64,000 bases of DNA from Ancylobacter novellus DSM 506 (GCF_000092925.1 NC_014217.1:2666001-2730000); one strand, 5' to 3'. Shown: positions 1-9,500, numbered from the stretch's first letter. Made by a program: numbers and translations. The notes: generated by a model not told the origin, from the sequence alone.

Positions 1-1
1 C

Positions 2-466
2 GCCGTGCAGCCGGCCTTTGCCCATGACTACAAGATCGGCCAGCTCGAGATCGGCCATCCCTGGGCGCGCATGACGCCCGCCGGCGCCAAGGTCGGCGGC
101 GGCTATCTCAGCGTCGAGAATGACGGCAAGGAAGCCGACCGCCTCGTTTCCGGCACCGCCGAAATCTCCGACCGCGTGGAAATCCACGAGATGACCGTCA
201 AGGACGGGGTGATGAACATGCGCATGCTCGCGGATGGGATCGAAATTCCGGCCGGCGGCGAGCTCAAGCTGGCGCCCGGCGGCTATCACCTCATGTTCAT
301 CGGGCTGAAGCAGCCGCTCAAGCAGGGCGAGAGTTTCAAGGGCACGCTCACCTTCGCCAAGGCAGGCACGGTGAACGTCGAGTTCAAGATCGAGGGCATG
401 GGCGGACCCAAGGCCGCGCCGGCGGCCGAGGACCATAGCGGCCATATGGCACCGCCGACCAACTAG
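2..466 (+). CDS. Copper chaperone PCu(A)C family protein, 5' end outside window
   Basis: Periplasmic copper chaperone of the PCu(A)C (DUF461) family, which passes Cu(I) to the cytochrome oxidase CuA site. The frame is open to the window edge, so the true start and most of the signal peptide lie upstream; the visible part begins at the end of an export signal (QPAFAHDY). Visible motifs are the domain opening HPWARMTPAGAKVGGGYL, the metal-ligand stretch VEIHEMTVKDGVMNMRML and the later GGYHLMFIGLKQPL, giving the H-M-M-H-M ligand set of the family. The tail is short, Ala-rich and ends with HSGHM, possibly another metal-binding patch. A PepSY membrane gene follows 100 bases downstream on the same strand. 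The family call is firm; role in oxidase assembly is family knowledge. Confidence 0.9.
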   Translation, partial: AVQPAFAHDYKIGQLEIGHPWARMTPAGAKVGGGYLSVENDGKEADRLVSGTAEISDRVEIHEMTVKDGVMNMRMLADGIEIPAGGELKLAPGGYHLMFIGLKQPLKQGESFKGTLTFAKAGTVNVEFKIEGMGGPKAAPAAEDHSGHMAPPTN

Positions 467-565
467 CGCCGCCGCGCCTCAATCGAACCCGCGCGACGTG
501 CCGCCTGGCTAATGAGCCGGGAGCGCACCCTCGCGCCCTGAAAACCCGTTATCCGGATCGTTCCG

Positions 566-1918
566 ATGACCGCCACAGCCACGCCTGCCGCCTCCGTGCG
601 CGCGGTCGACCTCTACCGCGCTGTCTGGCGCTGGCACTTCTATGCCGGCCTGATGGTGCTGCCCTTCATGATCCTGCTCAGCGTGACCGGTGGGCTCTAT
701 CTCTTCCGCGACGAGATCGACGGCCTCGTCCATCGCGACCTCAAGCTGGTCGCCACGCGCGAAGCACCCGCACAGGCGCCAAGCGCCTGGATCGACGCCG
801 CGCTGGCGGCGCGTCCCGACACCGCGCTCAAGGTCAACATGCCGGCGACGCCAGACGCCTCGGCCGAGGTGGTGGTGAAGACCGCCGAGGGCGAGCGCCG
901 CTCGGTCTATGTCGACCCCTATGATTCCCGCGTGCTCGGCGAGTTGCCCGACCGCGGCACGGTCATGTGGATCGTCCGCCGCCTGCACAGCCTGGCCGAG
1001 TTCGGGACGCTCGCCAATGGCGTCATCGAGATCGTCGGCGGCTGGTCGATCCTGCTGGTCGGCACCGGCTTCTATCTGTGGTGGCCGCGCAAGCAGGCCG
1101 GCGGCGTGCTGACGGTGCGCGGCACGCCCCGACGCCGCGTGTTCTGGCGCGACCTGCACGCGGTGACCGGCGCCGTCGCCGGCCTCGCCATCGGCTTCAT
1201 GTCGCTGTCGGGCATGCCGTGGTCGGTGTTCTGGGGCGCCAAGGTGAACGAGTGGGTGAACAGCTCCAATTACGGCTACCCGGCCGGGCTCTATGTCGAC
1301 GTGCCGATGTCGGACGAGCATCTCGCCCATGCGAACGGCCCGACCGCCTGGTCGCTGGAGCAGGCGCGGATGCCGGAATCCTCCCCCGCTCCCGGCCAGC
1401 CCATCGGCATCGACGAGGCCGCCGCCACCTTCGACCGGCTCGGAGTGGCGCCGGGCTATGCGCTGAGCCTGCCCGGCGGACCCACCGGCGTCTATTCGGC
1501 GGCGGTCTACCCGGACGATTTGTCGAAGCAGCGCGTCGTCCATCTCGACCAGTACAGCGGCAAGCCTCTGCTCGACATGAGCTATGCCGATTACGGCCCC
1601 GCCGCCAAGGCGATGGAATGGGGCATCAACGTCCATATGGGCCAGGAATTCGGGCTGGCGAACCAGCTCCTCATGCTGGCGGTCTGCCTCGCCATCCTCC
1701 TGATGTCGGTCTCGGCCGGGGTGATGTGGTGGAAGCGCCGGCCGAAGGGCTCGCTCGGCATCCCGCCGGCCCCAAGCGATCCTTCGGTGATGCGCGGGCT
1801 CATCGCCCTCATGGCGGTGGTCGGGCTGATCTTCCCGCTGGTCGGGGCCTCGCTGCTGGCGATGGTGCTTCTCGACCTCGCCTTCGCCCGTCGCCGTCCC
1901 CGGACGAGAACCGCTTGA
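566..1918 (+). CDS. PepSY-associated transmembrane protein (PiuB-like)
   Basis: A 450-residue inner-membrane protein with the layout of PepSY-TM (PiuB/COG3182) proteins. Residues about 15-45 hold the typical opening (YRAVWRWHFYAGLMVLPF) and first membrane helix, followed by a periplasmic PepSY-like stretch, a second helix near residue 155 (GGWSILLVGTGFYLWWPRK), a third near 205 and two at the C-terminus. Relatives are linked to iron-siderophore or metal uptake, possibly as ferric reductases, but biochemistry is sparse. Lying directly after a PCu(A)C copper chaperone it may belong to a metal-handling unit. The ribosome binding site is weak, so the start is the first plausible ATG rather than proven. 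Confidence 0.85.
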   Translation: MTATATPAASVRAVDLYRAVWRWHFYAGLMVLPFMILLSVTGGLYLFRDEIDGLVHRDLKLVATREAPAQAPSAWIDAALAARPDTALKVNMPATPDASAEVVVKTAEGERRSVYVDPYDSRVLGELPDRGTVMWIVRRLHSLAEFGTLANGVIEIVGGWSILLVGTGFYLWWPRKQAGGVLTVRGTPRRRVFWRDLHAVTGAVAGLAIGFMSLSGMPWSVFWGAKVNEWVNSSNYGYPAGLYVDVPMSDEHLAHANGPTAWSLEQARMPESSPAPGQPIGIDEAAATFDRLGVAPGYALSLPGGPTGVYSAAVYPDDLSKQRVVHLDQYSGKPLLDMSYADYGPAAKAMEWGINVHMGQEFGLANQLLMLAVCLAILLMSVSAGVMWWKRRPKGSLGIPPAPSDPSVMRGLIALMAVVGLIFPLVGASLLAMVLLDLAFARRRPRTRTA

Positions 1919-1975
1919 GCGGGTTCCCGCCCCGCGCCTCTTCCCCTAACATCGCGTTCATGGGAAGGGGCGCGC

Positions 1976-2386
1976 ATGGCACGGCAGAGCATTGAAGAAG
2001 CAGACGAAACGGACGCGCCCCGGCCGCGCGACGGGCTGTTCATCCGCGTCTATTTCGGCGACGGGCGGCATCTCGGCCCCGGCATGATCGAGCTCCTGGA
2101 GACCATCCGCAGCGAGCATTCGATCCTGTCCGCCGCCCGCCGCATGGGCATGAGCTATCGCCGCGCCTGGCTGCTGGTCGACGAGATCGCGCGCAATTTC
2201 CGCGAGCCGATTGTCGAGACCTATCCGGGCCGGCGCGGCCACGGCACCGACCTCACCCCTTTCGGCGAGCGGCTGATCGCGCTCTATCGCGAGGTGGAGC
2301 GCGCCAGTGCCGCCGCCAGCGCCAAGGCGGTCGAGGAGATGCGCGCCGCCCTCGCCCCGCCGATGGAGGAGAAGGCGGAAGGGTAG
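1976..2386 (+). CDS. ModE-like molybdate-responsive winged-helix regulator, DNA-binding domain only
   Basis: A 136-residue protein made of a ModE N-terminal (LysR-type HTH) domain: the stretch ELLETIRSEHSILSAARRMG followed by MSYRRAWLLVDEIARNF is the family signature. The C-terminal molybdate-binding (Mop/TOBE) domains of E. coli ModE are absent, so it would need another way to sense molybdate or act constitutively. A strong ribosome binding site (GGGAAGGGG) precedes the ATG. It lies about 250 bases beyond the 3' end of modC on the opposite strand, and candidate Mo-boxes precede modA, so repression of modABC is the natural inference. Short ModE forms of this size are common in alphaproteobacteria. 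Confidence 0.85.
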   Translation: MARQSIEEADETDAPRPRDGLFIRVYFGDGRHLGPGMIELLETIRSEHSILSAARRMGMSYRRAWLLVDEIARNFREPIVETYPGRRGHGTDLTPFGERLIALYREVERASAAASAKAVEEMRAALAPPMEEKAEG

Positions 2387-2437
2387 TCAGGAACCATCCT
2401 GCCCGTTCGGTGGTTCTCCCTGACAAGCGGAGGCCCC

Positions 2438-2635
2438 ATGCAGACCCTCATCGTCATCATCCTGATCCTGGTGCTGCTCGGCGCCACCGGCTTTTTCGGC
2501 CATCGCGCCTATGGATTGCGCGGCGTGCTCGTGGTGCTTGTCATCGCGCTGATTATCCTCGCCGTGATCGGCTTCGTCAGCGACGAGTTCGCGGTCGGCC
2601 CCGGCGTGCCGCCGATCATGCAGGACCCGAACTAG
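2438..2635 (+). CDS. Small two-helix membrane protein, function unknown
   Basis: A 65-residue protein with two predicted membrane helices (residues about 3-20 and 28-48) separated by a short basic loop (GHRAYGLR) and a polar tail. A good ribosome binding site (AAGCGGAGG) sits just before the ATG. It is 51 bases downstream of the ModE-like gene and converges on modC with a gap of only 9 bases. No family is recognised; the composition and spacing support a real gene. Confidence 0.6.
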   Translation: MQTLIVIILILVLLGATGFFGHRAYGLRGVLVVLVIALIILAVIGFVSDEFAVGPGVPPIMQDPN

Positions 2636-2644
2636 TCGGCCGAA

Positions 2645-3748
2645 TTAGCCCGGCGCACCGAAATCCGGGTTGCGGCTGTCCACGGCCACGCTCTTGATCA
2701 TCGCCCAGAGGGCAAGGCCCGGCCGCAGCGCCAGCCGCTCGACGCTCTCGCGGGTGATGGTCGAGGTCAGCCGCCCCTCCCCGACCTTGAGCATGACATC
2801 GGCATAGGGGCCTTCCTGCAGCCGAATTTCCTCGACGATGGCAGGCAGCAGGTTGGAGACCGACACGTCGGCGGGCTTGGCCAGCGCCAGCGCCACGTCG
2901 CGCGCCCGCACCCGCGCCCGCACCGGCGCGCCGACGGGAAGGTCGACCTGCGGCACGCGCAGTTCCCCGCCGGCGAAGGCGAGGCTGGAGAGCGCATAGG
3001 CGGGATCGTGCCGCGCCACCGTGCAGTCGAGCAGCGCACCGACATCGAAGCGCCCGACGATCGGCACCATTTCCGGCCGCGCCATCGCCTCGGCGACCGG
3101 CCCTCTGGCGACCTGCCGGCCGTTCTGAAGCGCGACCACCGTGTCGGCGAGGCGCAGCACTTCGTCGACCGAGTGGCTGACATAGAGGATGGGCAAGCCC
3201 ATCCGGTCGCGCAGCCGCTCCAGGTAAGGCAGGATTTCCGCCTTGCGCGCCTCGTCCAGCGAGGCCAGCGGCTCGTCCATCAGCAGGAGCCGTGGCTGCG
3301 CCAGCAGCGCCCGGCCGATGGCGGCGCGCTGGCGCTCGCCGCCGGAGAGCGTATGTGGGCGGCGCGTGAGCAGATGACCGATACCGAGCAGTTCGACTAC
3401 CGCGTCGAAGGCGATCGGCCGCTCCGCCGCGCGGCTGCGCCGCTCGCCATAGCGCAGGTTCTTCTCCACCGAGAGATGCGGGAAAAGCCGCGCCTCCTGG
3501 AACACATAGCCGACCCGCCGCGCCTCGATCGGCACGTCGATGCCGCGCGCCGCATCGAAGAAGGTCTCGCCGTCGACCGCGATGCGCCCCTCATCCGGCC
3601 GCACCACGCCGGCCACCGCCTGGATGATCGTGGTCTTGCCGGCACCCGAGCGGCCGAACAGCGCGGTGACGCCGGCATTCGGCACGGTGAAATCGGCCTG
3701 CAGCGAGAAGCCGCCCGGCCGCGCGAGGCGGATGTCGATCTCGATCAT
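2645..3748 (-). CDS. modC: Molybdate ABC transporter ATP-binding protein ModC
   Basis: ATPase subunit of the molybdate importer, 367 residues, the usual length for ModC with a C-terminal Mop/TOBE domain. Visible motifs are Walker A (GRSGAGKTT), the Q-loop (YVFQEARLFPHLS), the ABC signature (LSGGERQRAAIGRALL), Walker B (LLLMDEPLASLD) and the switch histidine (LYVSHSVDEV). The C-terminal part (VRARDVALAL, SVSNLLPA) is the molybdate-binding TOBE domain. The ATG overlaps the modB stop codon in an ATGA arrangement, showing translational coupling; the same frame stays open upstream inside modB, but that extension is a shadow. Confidence 0.96.
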   Translation of the reverse strand: MIEIDIRLARPGGFSLQADFTVPNAGVTALFGRSGAGKTTIIQAVAGVVRPDEGRIAVDGETFFDAARGIDVPIEARRVGYVFQEARLFPHLSVEKNLRYGERRSRAAERPIAFDAVVELLGIGHLLTRRPHTLSGGERQRAAIGRALLAQPRLLLMDEPLASLDEARKAEILPYLERLRDRMGLPILYVSHSVDEVLRLADTVVALQNGRQVARGPVAEAMARPEMVPIVGRFDVGALLDCTVARHDPAYALSSLAFAGGELRVPQVDLPVGAPVRARVRARDVALALAKPADVSVSNLLPAIVEEIRLQEGPYADVMLKVGEGRLTSTITRESVERLALRPGLALWAMIKSVAVDSRNPDFGAPG

Positions 3749-4434
3749 ACGCGCCCGATCAATAGCCGGATGCGCCGGTCGACGAGGTTCGCCGCCAGCA
3801 GAGCCGCGAGCGCCAGCACGATGGAGACGATGGTGAGCCTGAGCGCCATGGCGTCGCCATCCGGCATGTGGGTGGCGCTGTAGATGGCGAGCGGGATGGT
3901 GCGGGTCTGGCCCTCGACATTGGAGACGAAGGTGATGGTGGCGCCAAACTCGCCCAGCGCCGAGGCGATGGAGAGCAGCGCGCCGGAGAGGATGCCCGGC
4001 AGCATCAGCGGCAGCGTCACCGAGAAGAACACGTCGATCCGCGAGGCGCCGAGCGTGCGCGCCGCCACTTCCAGCCCGCGATCGACCGCCTCCAGTGCGA
4101 GGCGGATGGCGTTGACGGTGAGCGGGAAACTGATGACCGCCGCGGCCACCGTCGCGCCAGCGGTGGTGAAGATCAGCCTTATCCCGAACCAGGCGTCGAG
4201 ATATTGGCCGATGAAGCCGCGCGCGCCGAGCGCGATCAGCAGGAGATAACCAACCACCACCTTGGGCAGCACGAGGGGGAGGTAGACGATGCCGTCGAAC
4301 AGCCCCTTGCCGGGGAAGTCGAGCCGCGCCAGCACCCAGGCGGTGAGGATGGCGAAAGGCAGGCTCCAGAAGGTCGCCCAGAACGCCACCTTCAGGCTGA
4401 GGTAGACCGCCGTCCATTCCTCCGGTGTGAGCAT
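3745..4434 (-). CDS. modB: Molybdate ABC transporter permease ModB
   Basis: Inner-membrane permease of the molybdate importer, about 229 residues with five or six membrane helices. The binding-protein-dependent transport signature that docks on ModC is visible (LEVAARTLGASRIDVFFSVTLPLMLPGI). The start is placed at the ATG before LTPEEW because ModB proteins open with that motif; three upstream in-frame ATGs, the farthest at 4473, would add residues encoded in the edge of a palindromic repeat and are less likely. It follows modA after about 150 bases containing that repeat, and couples to modC by a 4-base overlap. Confidence 0.94.
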   Translation of the reverse strand: MLTPEEWTAVYLSLKVAFWATFWSLPFAILTAWVLARLDFPGKGLFDGIVYLPLVLPKVVVGYLLLIALGARGFIGQYLDAWFGIRLIFTTAGATVAAAVISFPLTVNAIRLALEAVDRGLEVAARTLGASRIDVFFSVTLPLMLPGILSGALLSIASALGEFGATITFVSNVEGQTRTIPLAIYSATHMPDGDAMALRLTIVSIVLALAALLAANLVDRRIRLLIGRV

Positions 4435-4459
4435 GCCCATTGTTAAGATCGTCATCCCC

Positions 4460-4562
4460 TCTTTCACCGTCATCCCGGACGCGCGGCACGCGCGAGCCGG
4501 GATCGCTGTCGGGAAAGATCACACGATCCCGGATACGGCCTGACGGCCGTTCCGGGATGACA
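4460..4562. repeat. Pair of palindromic repeats between modA and modB
   Basis: Two imperfect palindromes (about 4469-4504 and 4525-4561) in mirror orientation, each opening or closing with GTCATCCCGG or its complement. They belong to the short REP-like family seen at many other intergenic sites in this window. Sitting inside the mod operon they could form an mRNA stem-loop that sets the high ModA to low ModBC ratio, a role known for REP elements between transporter genes in other bacteria; here it is inference. Confidence 0.7.
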
Positions 4563-4581
4563 ACGTTACTATGTCAAAGGC

Positions 4582-5385
4582 TCACTTCACGATGAAGCCG
4601 TACTTGGTGTAAACCGCCTTGGCCTCGGGATCGGCGAGGAAGTCGAAGAACGCCTTGGCTGCCGGGGTGTCCTGCCCCTTCACCAGCTCGAACGGGTATT
4701 CCACCGGCGGGTGGCTGTCGGCCGGGAAGTTGGCGACCACCTTGACGTTCTTGGCGATGGCGGCATCGGTCGAATAGACGATGCCGGCGGTGGCCTCGCC
4801 GCGCTCGACCAGAGCGAGGGCCGCGCGCACGCTCTCGGCGCCGACCACGCGCTCCTTCACCTTATCCCACTGGCCGAGGCTGGTCAGCGCGGTCCTGGCA
4901 TAGATGCCGATCGGCACGCTGTCGGTCAGGCCGGTGGCAATCTTGCCGTCCGGTCCGAGGAAGGCGAGCCAGTCGAACGACTTGTCGATCTTCACCTCCT
5001 TGGCCTTGTCGGCCGGCATGATCAGCACGAGGCTGTTGCCGATGGGGGTGACGCGGCTGTCCTTCAGCGTCAGACCCTTGCCATCGGTGTAGTCCATCCA
5101 CTTCAGGTCGGCGGAGGCGAAGATCGCCGCCGGTGCTCCGGCCTCCAATTGCTTGGCCAGCGCCGAGGAGGCGGCGAAGGAGAAACTCACATCCTTGCCC
5201 GTCTTCTGCTTGTAGAGCTTGCCGATGTCCTGGAAGGCGTTGGTGAGGCTCGCAGCGGCGAAGACGGTCGGCGCGGCGTCCTGCGCACGAGCGCCCGCGA
5301 GCGGCGCGGCGAGGAAGACGGCCGCGAGCAGCGCCGCGGCACCGCGGAGGACGAGGCGGCGAGACGGCAGATGGCGCGGCGGCAT
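4582..5385 (-). CDS. modA: Molybdate-binding periplasmic protein ModA
   Basis: Substrate-binding lipoprotein-like or soluble periplasmic protein of the molybdate importer, 267 residues. A Sec signal peptide is clear (RRLVLRGAAALLAAVFLAAPLAGARAQDA). The mature domain opens with TVFAAASLTNAFQDIGK and contains FAASSALAKQLEAGAPA and IGNSLVLIMPAD, all typical ModA segments. The start is placed at the ATG of MPPRHLP: the frame is open 25 codons farther, but those codons run through the candidate Mo-boxes. Transcription of modABC is probably repressed by molybdate through the nearby ModE-like protein. Confidence 0.95.
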   Translation of the reverse strand: MPPRHLPSRRLVLRGAAALLAAVFLAAPLAGARAQDAAPTVFAAASLTNAFQDIGKLYKQKTGKDVSFSFAASSALAKQLEAGAPAAIFASADLKWMDYTDGKGLTLKDSRVTPIGNSLVLIMPADKAKEVKIDKSFDWLAFLGPDGKIATGLTDSVPIGIYARTALTSLGQWDKVKERVVGAESVRAALALVERGEATAGIVYSTDAAIAKNVKVVANFPADSHPPVEYPFELVKGQDTPAAKAFFDFLADPEAKAVYTKYGFIVK

Positions 5386-5402
5386 GGCGTAGCTCCCTGA
5401 TT

Positions 5403-5442
5403 GGTATATCCGCTCATATACATGTATTCCTCCATATACATG
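5403..5442 (-). promoter_or_regulatory. Candidate Mo-boxes upstream of modA
   Basis: An AT-rich island in GC-rich surroundings holding two overlapping dyads: GTATAT-6 bases-ATATAC (5404-5421) and ATGTAT-8 bases-ATACAT (5422-5441). The ten-base word CATATACATG also recurs directly (5415-5424 and 5433-5442). The shape matches the ModE operator (TATA-type half sites with a 6-base spacer). The site is 20-60 bases before the modA start, where a repressor would block transcription. Not tested; a binding assay would decide. Confidence 0.65.
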
Positions 5443-5553
5443 ATTAGCCGTGGGATACAAGCGCCGATGTGCCCGCGCACGGCGATGTGCGCGGGCACCC
5501 GCTCAGAGAGCGCGGTTTTCAGGGAAGCGGAGAAGCGATACGCCCGGCGCCGG

Positions 5554-5793
5554 TCAGTCGATCATGCCGGTCTGCCGCGCCGTCTGGGCGGCGACCGTCT
5601 CGGCGCGGGCGACGAGATCCCACGCGGGGATATCGCAATCCTTGCCGAAAGTGATCCGCGGGCCGCGGCTGACCACACGCCGTCCGCAGCCGTCGTCCAC
5701 CAGCGAGAATTCGTAGATGTGATGGGCGACGCGATGCATCACGCGCACGGTGGAAGGCGAAAGCGTGACAACGTCGAAATCGTCTTGCGACAT
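5554..5793 (-). CDS. Conserved-looking 79-residue protein of unknown function
   Basis: A small soluble protein with no recognised family. It opens MSQDDFDVVTLSPSTVRV and has a mix of hydrophobic strands and polar loops consistent with a folded domain rather than a shadow frame. The ribosome binding site is strong (GGGAGGGG a few bases before the ATG). It is isolated: modA starts 170 bases away and is read in the same direction, and the next gene upstream is on the other strand. There is no signal peptide or membrane segment. Confidence 0.55.
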   Translation of the reverse strand: MSQDDFDVVTLSPSTVRVMHRVAHHIYEFSLVDDGCGRRVVSRGPRITFGKDCDIPAWDLVARAETVAAQTARQTGMID

Positions 5794-6110
5794 GTTCGTC
5801 CCCTCCCTGCTTGCCCGTCGGGGAGACGGGCGGCGCGGCCGCTTCTGCGGCTCGATCTAGGTCCCGGCGGCCTGTCGGCGTCGGGCCGTCTGGAACTTTC
5901 GTCCAATATGCGCGTTGGAACAACGGGAATCTGTGCGAGGGGGAAAGATTGCCACATGAAGGTGTTCAGGATTGGGGTCGCTCCACACCGGCGCGCGCTT
6001 CCGGTGTGAGCACCCGACGTCGTTTCCGCCCCTCATCCGTGCCGCGCGGTGGGCAAAAGCCCTTCTGATTCAAAGCCCCGCCGCCCGACGCCGAGCCGGA
6101 GTAACGCCGC
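5794..6110. other. Non-coding stretch with one hairpin
   Basis: No convincing gene. The only structure seen is a perfect hairpin (CACACCGG ... CCGGTGTG, about 5983-6008) without a T-run, so it may be a weak terminator or a processed RNA stem. Promoters for the flanking divergent genes (5793 leftward, 6111 rightward) must lie here but could not be assigned. Confidence 0.5.
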
Positions 6111-6395
6111 ATGAACCGCACCACAGCCCTCATCATCGCCGCCGTCGTGCTAATCCTCGCGATCTATGCCGCCGTCCAATATTCGGGACGGATGACGACG
6201 CAGCCTACCGAGAGCCCGACACCGCCCGCTTCCACCTCGCCGGCCACGCCGCCGGCCGATCCAACTTCCCCGCCAGCCCCGGCACCGGGTTCGTCGGCCA
6301 CGACGCCGCCCGCCGCACCGAGCCCGGCCACGCCGGAGAGCACCCCGCCGGCCCCGGCTCCCGGCGGCTCGCCCGCGACCCCGCCCACGCCGTAA
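6111..6395 (+). CDS. Single-helix membrane protein with proline-rich tail
   Basis: A 94-residue protein: one N-terminal membrane helix (residues about 5-23, TALIIAAVVLILAIYAAVQY) followed by some 65 residues made almost only of Pro, Ala, Thr, Ser and Gly (TPPAS, PAPAPG, SPATPP), a typical extracytoplasmic low-complexity tail. A GGAG ribosome binding site lies 10 bases before the ATG. No function can be assigned; proline-rich anchored tails often span the periplasm or bind the envelope. It converges on the glycogen cluster. Confidence 0.6.
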   Translation: MNRTTALIIAAVVLILAIYAAVQYSGRMTTQPTESPTPPASTSPATPPADPTSPPAPAPGSSATTPPAAPSPATPESTPPAPAPGGSPATPPTP

Positions 6396-6422
6396 GGCTG
6401 GGGATCGGTCGTCAGCATCGGC

Positions 6423-6498
6423 CTCATCCCCGGGCTTGGCCCGGGGATCCAGTCTCTCGGTACTGGCCCGCAATTCCCTCTCCCCATTGGGGAGGGGG
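6423..6498. repeat. REP-like palindrome plus terminator-like hairpin
   Basis: A REP-like palindrome (CCCCGGGCTTGGCCCGGGG core, about 6423-6453) is followed by a strong hairpin CTCCCC-ATT-GGGGAG (6480-6494). Both lie between the convergent 3' ends of the proline-rich gene and glgX-malQ, where a bidirectional terminator is expected; there is no clear T-run. Confidence 0.6.
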
Positions 6499-6501
6499 CC
6501 T

Positions 6502-9500
6502 TCAGGATTTCGCGCCGCGCTCCTTCGCCATGGCGGCGAGCGCGGCGCGGGCGCGATTGCTCTCCATCGCTTCCTCGATCGGACGCGACAGCCGGCGCCG
6601 CCAGTTGGGCCGCTCGCGGTCGGTGCCCGGCAGGTTCACCGCCACCGTTTCTCCCGCAAGATCGTCGAGCTGTGCCAGCGCCAGCATGGACGGGGTACGA
6701 GCGATGAAGCCGTGCACCGCGGCGAGGAATTCGTCGTCCAGCGGCGCGTCGGGCGCCGGCAGCGCCGCGATCAGCCCTTCCTTGAGCAGCGCCTCGCCCA
6801 GTTCTTCGCGCTCGCGGGCGCGCTCGGCCAGCGCCGTCTCGACGCTCGCCTCATCCTCCAACCCGAGCGCGCGGCGCTCCTCGATATCGACGCCCTGCCA
6901 CCAGCCGGCGAGCGTTGGCAGGTCATGCGTCGACACGCAGGCCGCCGCCAGCGCCGGATAAGCGGAGGGCGGCGCGAAATCCTCGCCTTGCCGCTCGAAC
7001 CACAGCACGCGGTAGGACAGCATGCGCTCGTCGGCGAGATGCTCGCGCATGCCGAAGGGCACGGTGCCGAGGTCCTCGCCGACCACGAGGCACTTCGCCC
7101 GCGTGCTCTCCAGCGCCACCTGTCCGGCCAGCCCTCTGAAGGGCATGGCGAGATAGGCGCCTTCCGCGCCGCTCGCCCCATGCGGGATGAGGAAGAGCCG
7201 GCGCAGGCCCATCACATGGTCGATCCTGAGCGCCCCGGCATGGCGCATATTCGCCCGCACCAGCTCCGCGAAGCCGCGGTAGCCGTCGCGCTGCAAGGCG
7301 AGCGGATCGAAGGGCGGCAGGTTCCAGTTCTGCCCCTCCGGCCCCAGCGGATCGGGCGGCGCGCCGATGCTCACACCCTGCATCAGCATGGAAGCTTCCG
7401 ACCAGGCCTCCGCCCCGTCCGGCGCAGTACCGACGGCAAGGTCGCGGTAGAAGCCGAGCGAGAGAGCGCCCGCCCGCGCCCGCTCGGCAGCGGCCGCAAA
7501 TTGCCGGTCGGCCACCCATTGCTGCCACAGCGCGAAGCGCACCGCCTCAGAATTTTTGCCGGCAAAGCTTTCGACCGCCGGGCTATCGACATCGCTCAGG
7601 CCGCCCGGCCAGTCGCGCCAGCCCTTGCCCGGATATTCGGCCGAGATCGCCTGATGGATGGCGAAGCGGCGCAGCGCCTCGCCACCTTCCGTGACGAAGC
7701 GGTCGAAATCCGCGTCGGAGCGGAACGCGGCGAAGGCCGCCTTCAGCGCCGCCTGCTTCGCCGCCCAGACGCCGGTGTAATCCACCGCCTCCTTGGCCGA
7801 GAGCACGGCAAAGGGCGCCGTATCGGCGCCGAGCGCGGCGACGTCGATATAGATCGGATCGAGGAAGCGCCGGTCGGAGGGCGAATAGGGGCTCGCCCGC
7901 TCCCGGTCGTCGGGGAACAGCGCGTGCAGCGGGTTGAGGCCCAGCACCGACACGCCCTGCCCCGCCGCCAGCGCGCCGAGTTCGCCCAGCGCGGTGAAGT
8001 CGCCGATGCCCTGATCGAGCACCGCGCGGCGCAGCGTGTAGAGATGCGTACCGATACCGGTCAGCCGCCCGCCGGCCGCGAGTTCGGGCGGCAGATGGCA
8101 GGCGTGCGGCGCGACGGTGACGAGGCAGGCGGTCTCGCCCAGCATGAGCGTGTGGCGGCCGACCGGAAGCGCCGGCAGGCCGATGGTGCAGATTAAGGCG
8201 CGCCGCCCGTCCGGCCGCGTCGCCACCTCCCGCCGCCCCTCCTCCGGATGCACGGAGAAGTCGAACTCGCCGCCATCCTCCAGCCGGATGACGAAATCGA
8301 GCCGCCGCACCGCGTCGGCGGCCGCCCCCGCGAGGGTCAGGCTCGGTGCCTCGCCGCTGCGCAGCACGCGGACGAAGGGCAGGTCGCGGCTGAAGCGCTG
8401 CTCCGACAGCTCCGCCAGGCTGTCGCGCGCCTCGCCGGTGGTCCCGGCCGGCAGATGCAGAGCGGCAAGCAGTGCGCGCTTGGTGTCGTCGCCGACCGGG
8501 TGATGCGTGCCCTCGACGTCCCACCATTCATTGGCGATGCCGGCGGCGGCGGCGAGCGTCTCCAGCACAGCGGGATCGGTCGGCAGGCGCGGCGGGTCCG
8601 GTGTCGGTGCCTCGACGAGCACCAGCACCGAGCGGGCGGCGAGACTGTCGCGTGCACCGCCCTCACCATCGGGCTGCGCCGTGTCGGCGGCGACCTGCCA
8701 GATGAAGCCGTCGCGCGGCGCCGGCAATTGCAGCGCCAGCGCCTCGTCCGAGGCGTTGAGCGCCACCGCCACACGGTCGGCGGGCTCCTCCTCGCCCGGC
8801 GGCGCGTAGAACACCGCCACCAGCGCCCGCGTGGACCCATCGTCCCAATGCGGCGCGCCGCCATCCGGCGCGCGCCACTCGACGTCGGCGATGCCGCTGG
8901 CGTCGAGCGGATGGCCGGCCAGCGGCGCCTCCAGCCGCAGCGCGCGATGGGCGAGGCGCAGCTTCACCAGCTTCGCGGTGAAGGCGGCGAGGTCCTCGTC
9001 GGTTTTCGACCAGTCGAGCCAGGTCAGCTCGTTGTCCTGCGCATAGGCGTTGTTGTTGCCGGCCTGCGAGCGGCCGCGCTCGTCTCCCATGGTCAGCATG
9101 GGTGTGCCGCGGGCGATCAGCAGCGTCGCCAGCAGCGCCCGCATGTCGGCGCGGCGCGCCGCCATGATCCCGGCATCCTCGGTCCAGCCCTCGACGCCGT
9201 GGTTCCAACTGTGATTGTCGCCGGTGCCGTCGCGGTCCTGCTCGCCATTGGCCTCATTGTGCTTGCGCTCGAAGGAGACGAGGTCGGCGAGCGTGAAGCC
9301 GTCATGCGCGGTGACGAAGTTGATGCCGCGCGACAGCGGCCGGCGCCGCGCGCCGAAGATGTCGGCCGAGCCGGCGAGCCGCGTGGCAAGCTCTCCCACC
9401 ATGCCCGCCTCGCCGCGCCAGAAGCGCCGCGCCGTGTCGCGGAAGCGGTCGTTCCACTCGCCCCAGTTCGGCGGGAACTGCCCGACCTGGTAGCCGCCCA

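Noticed and set aside
2645..4522. Apparent ModB-ModC fusion in one frame
   Set aside because: The upstream part is read out of phase with real modB; the modB frame has the permease signature and the two genes overlap by four bases.
5972..6961. Plus-strand frame of about 330 codons spanning a gap and the glg 3' end
   Set aside because: It runs through a palindromic repeat and antisense to MalQ; serine/alanine-rich shadow composition.
6436..8196. Long plus-strand frame opposite the MalQ half
   Set aside because: No recognisable domain, and it opposes verified MalQ motifs.
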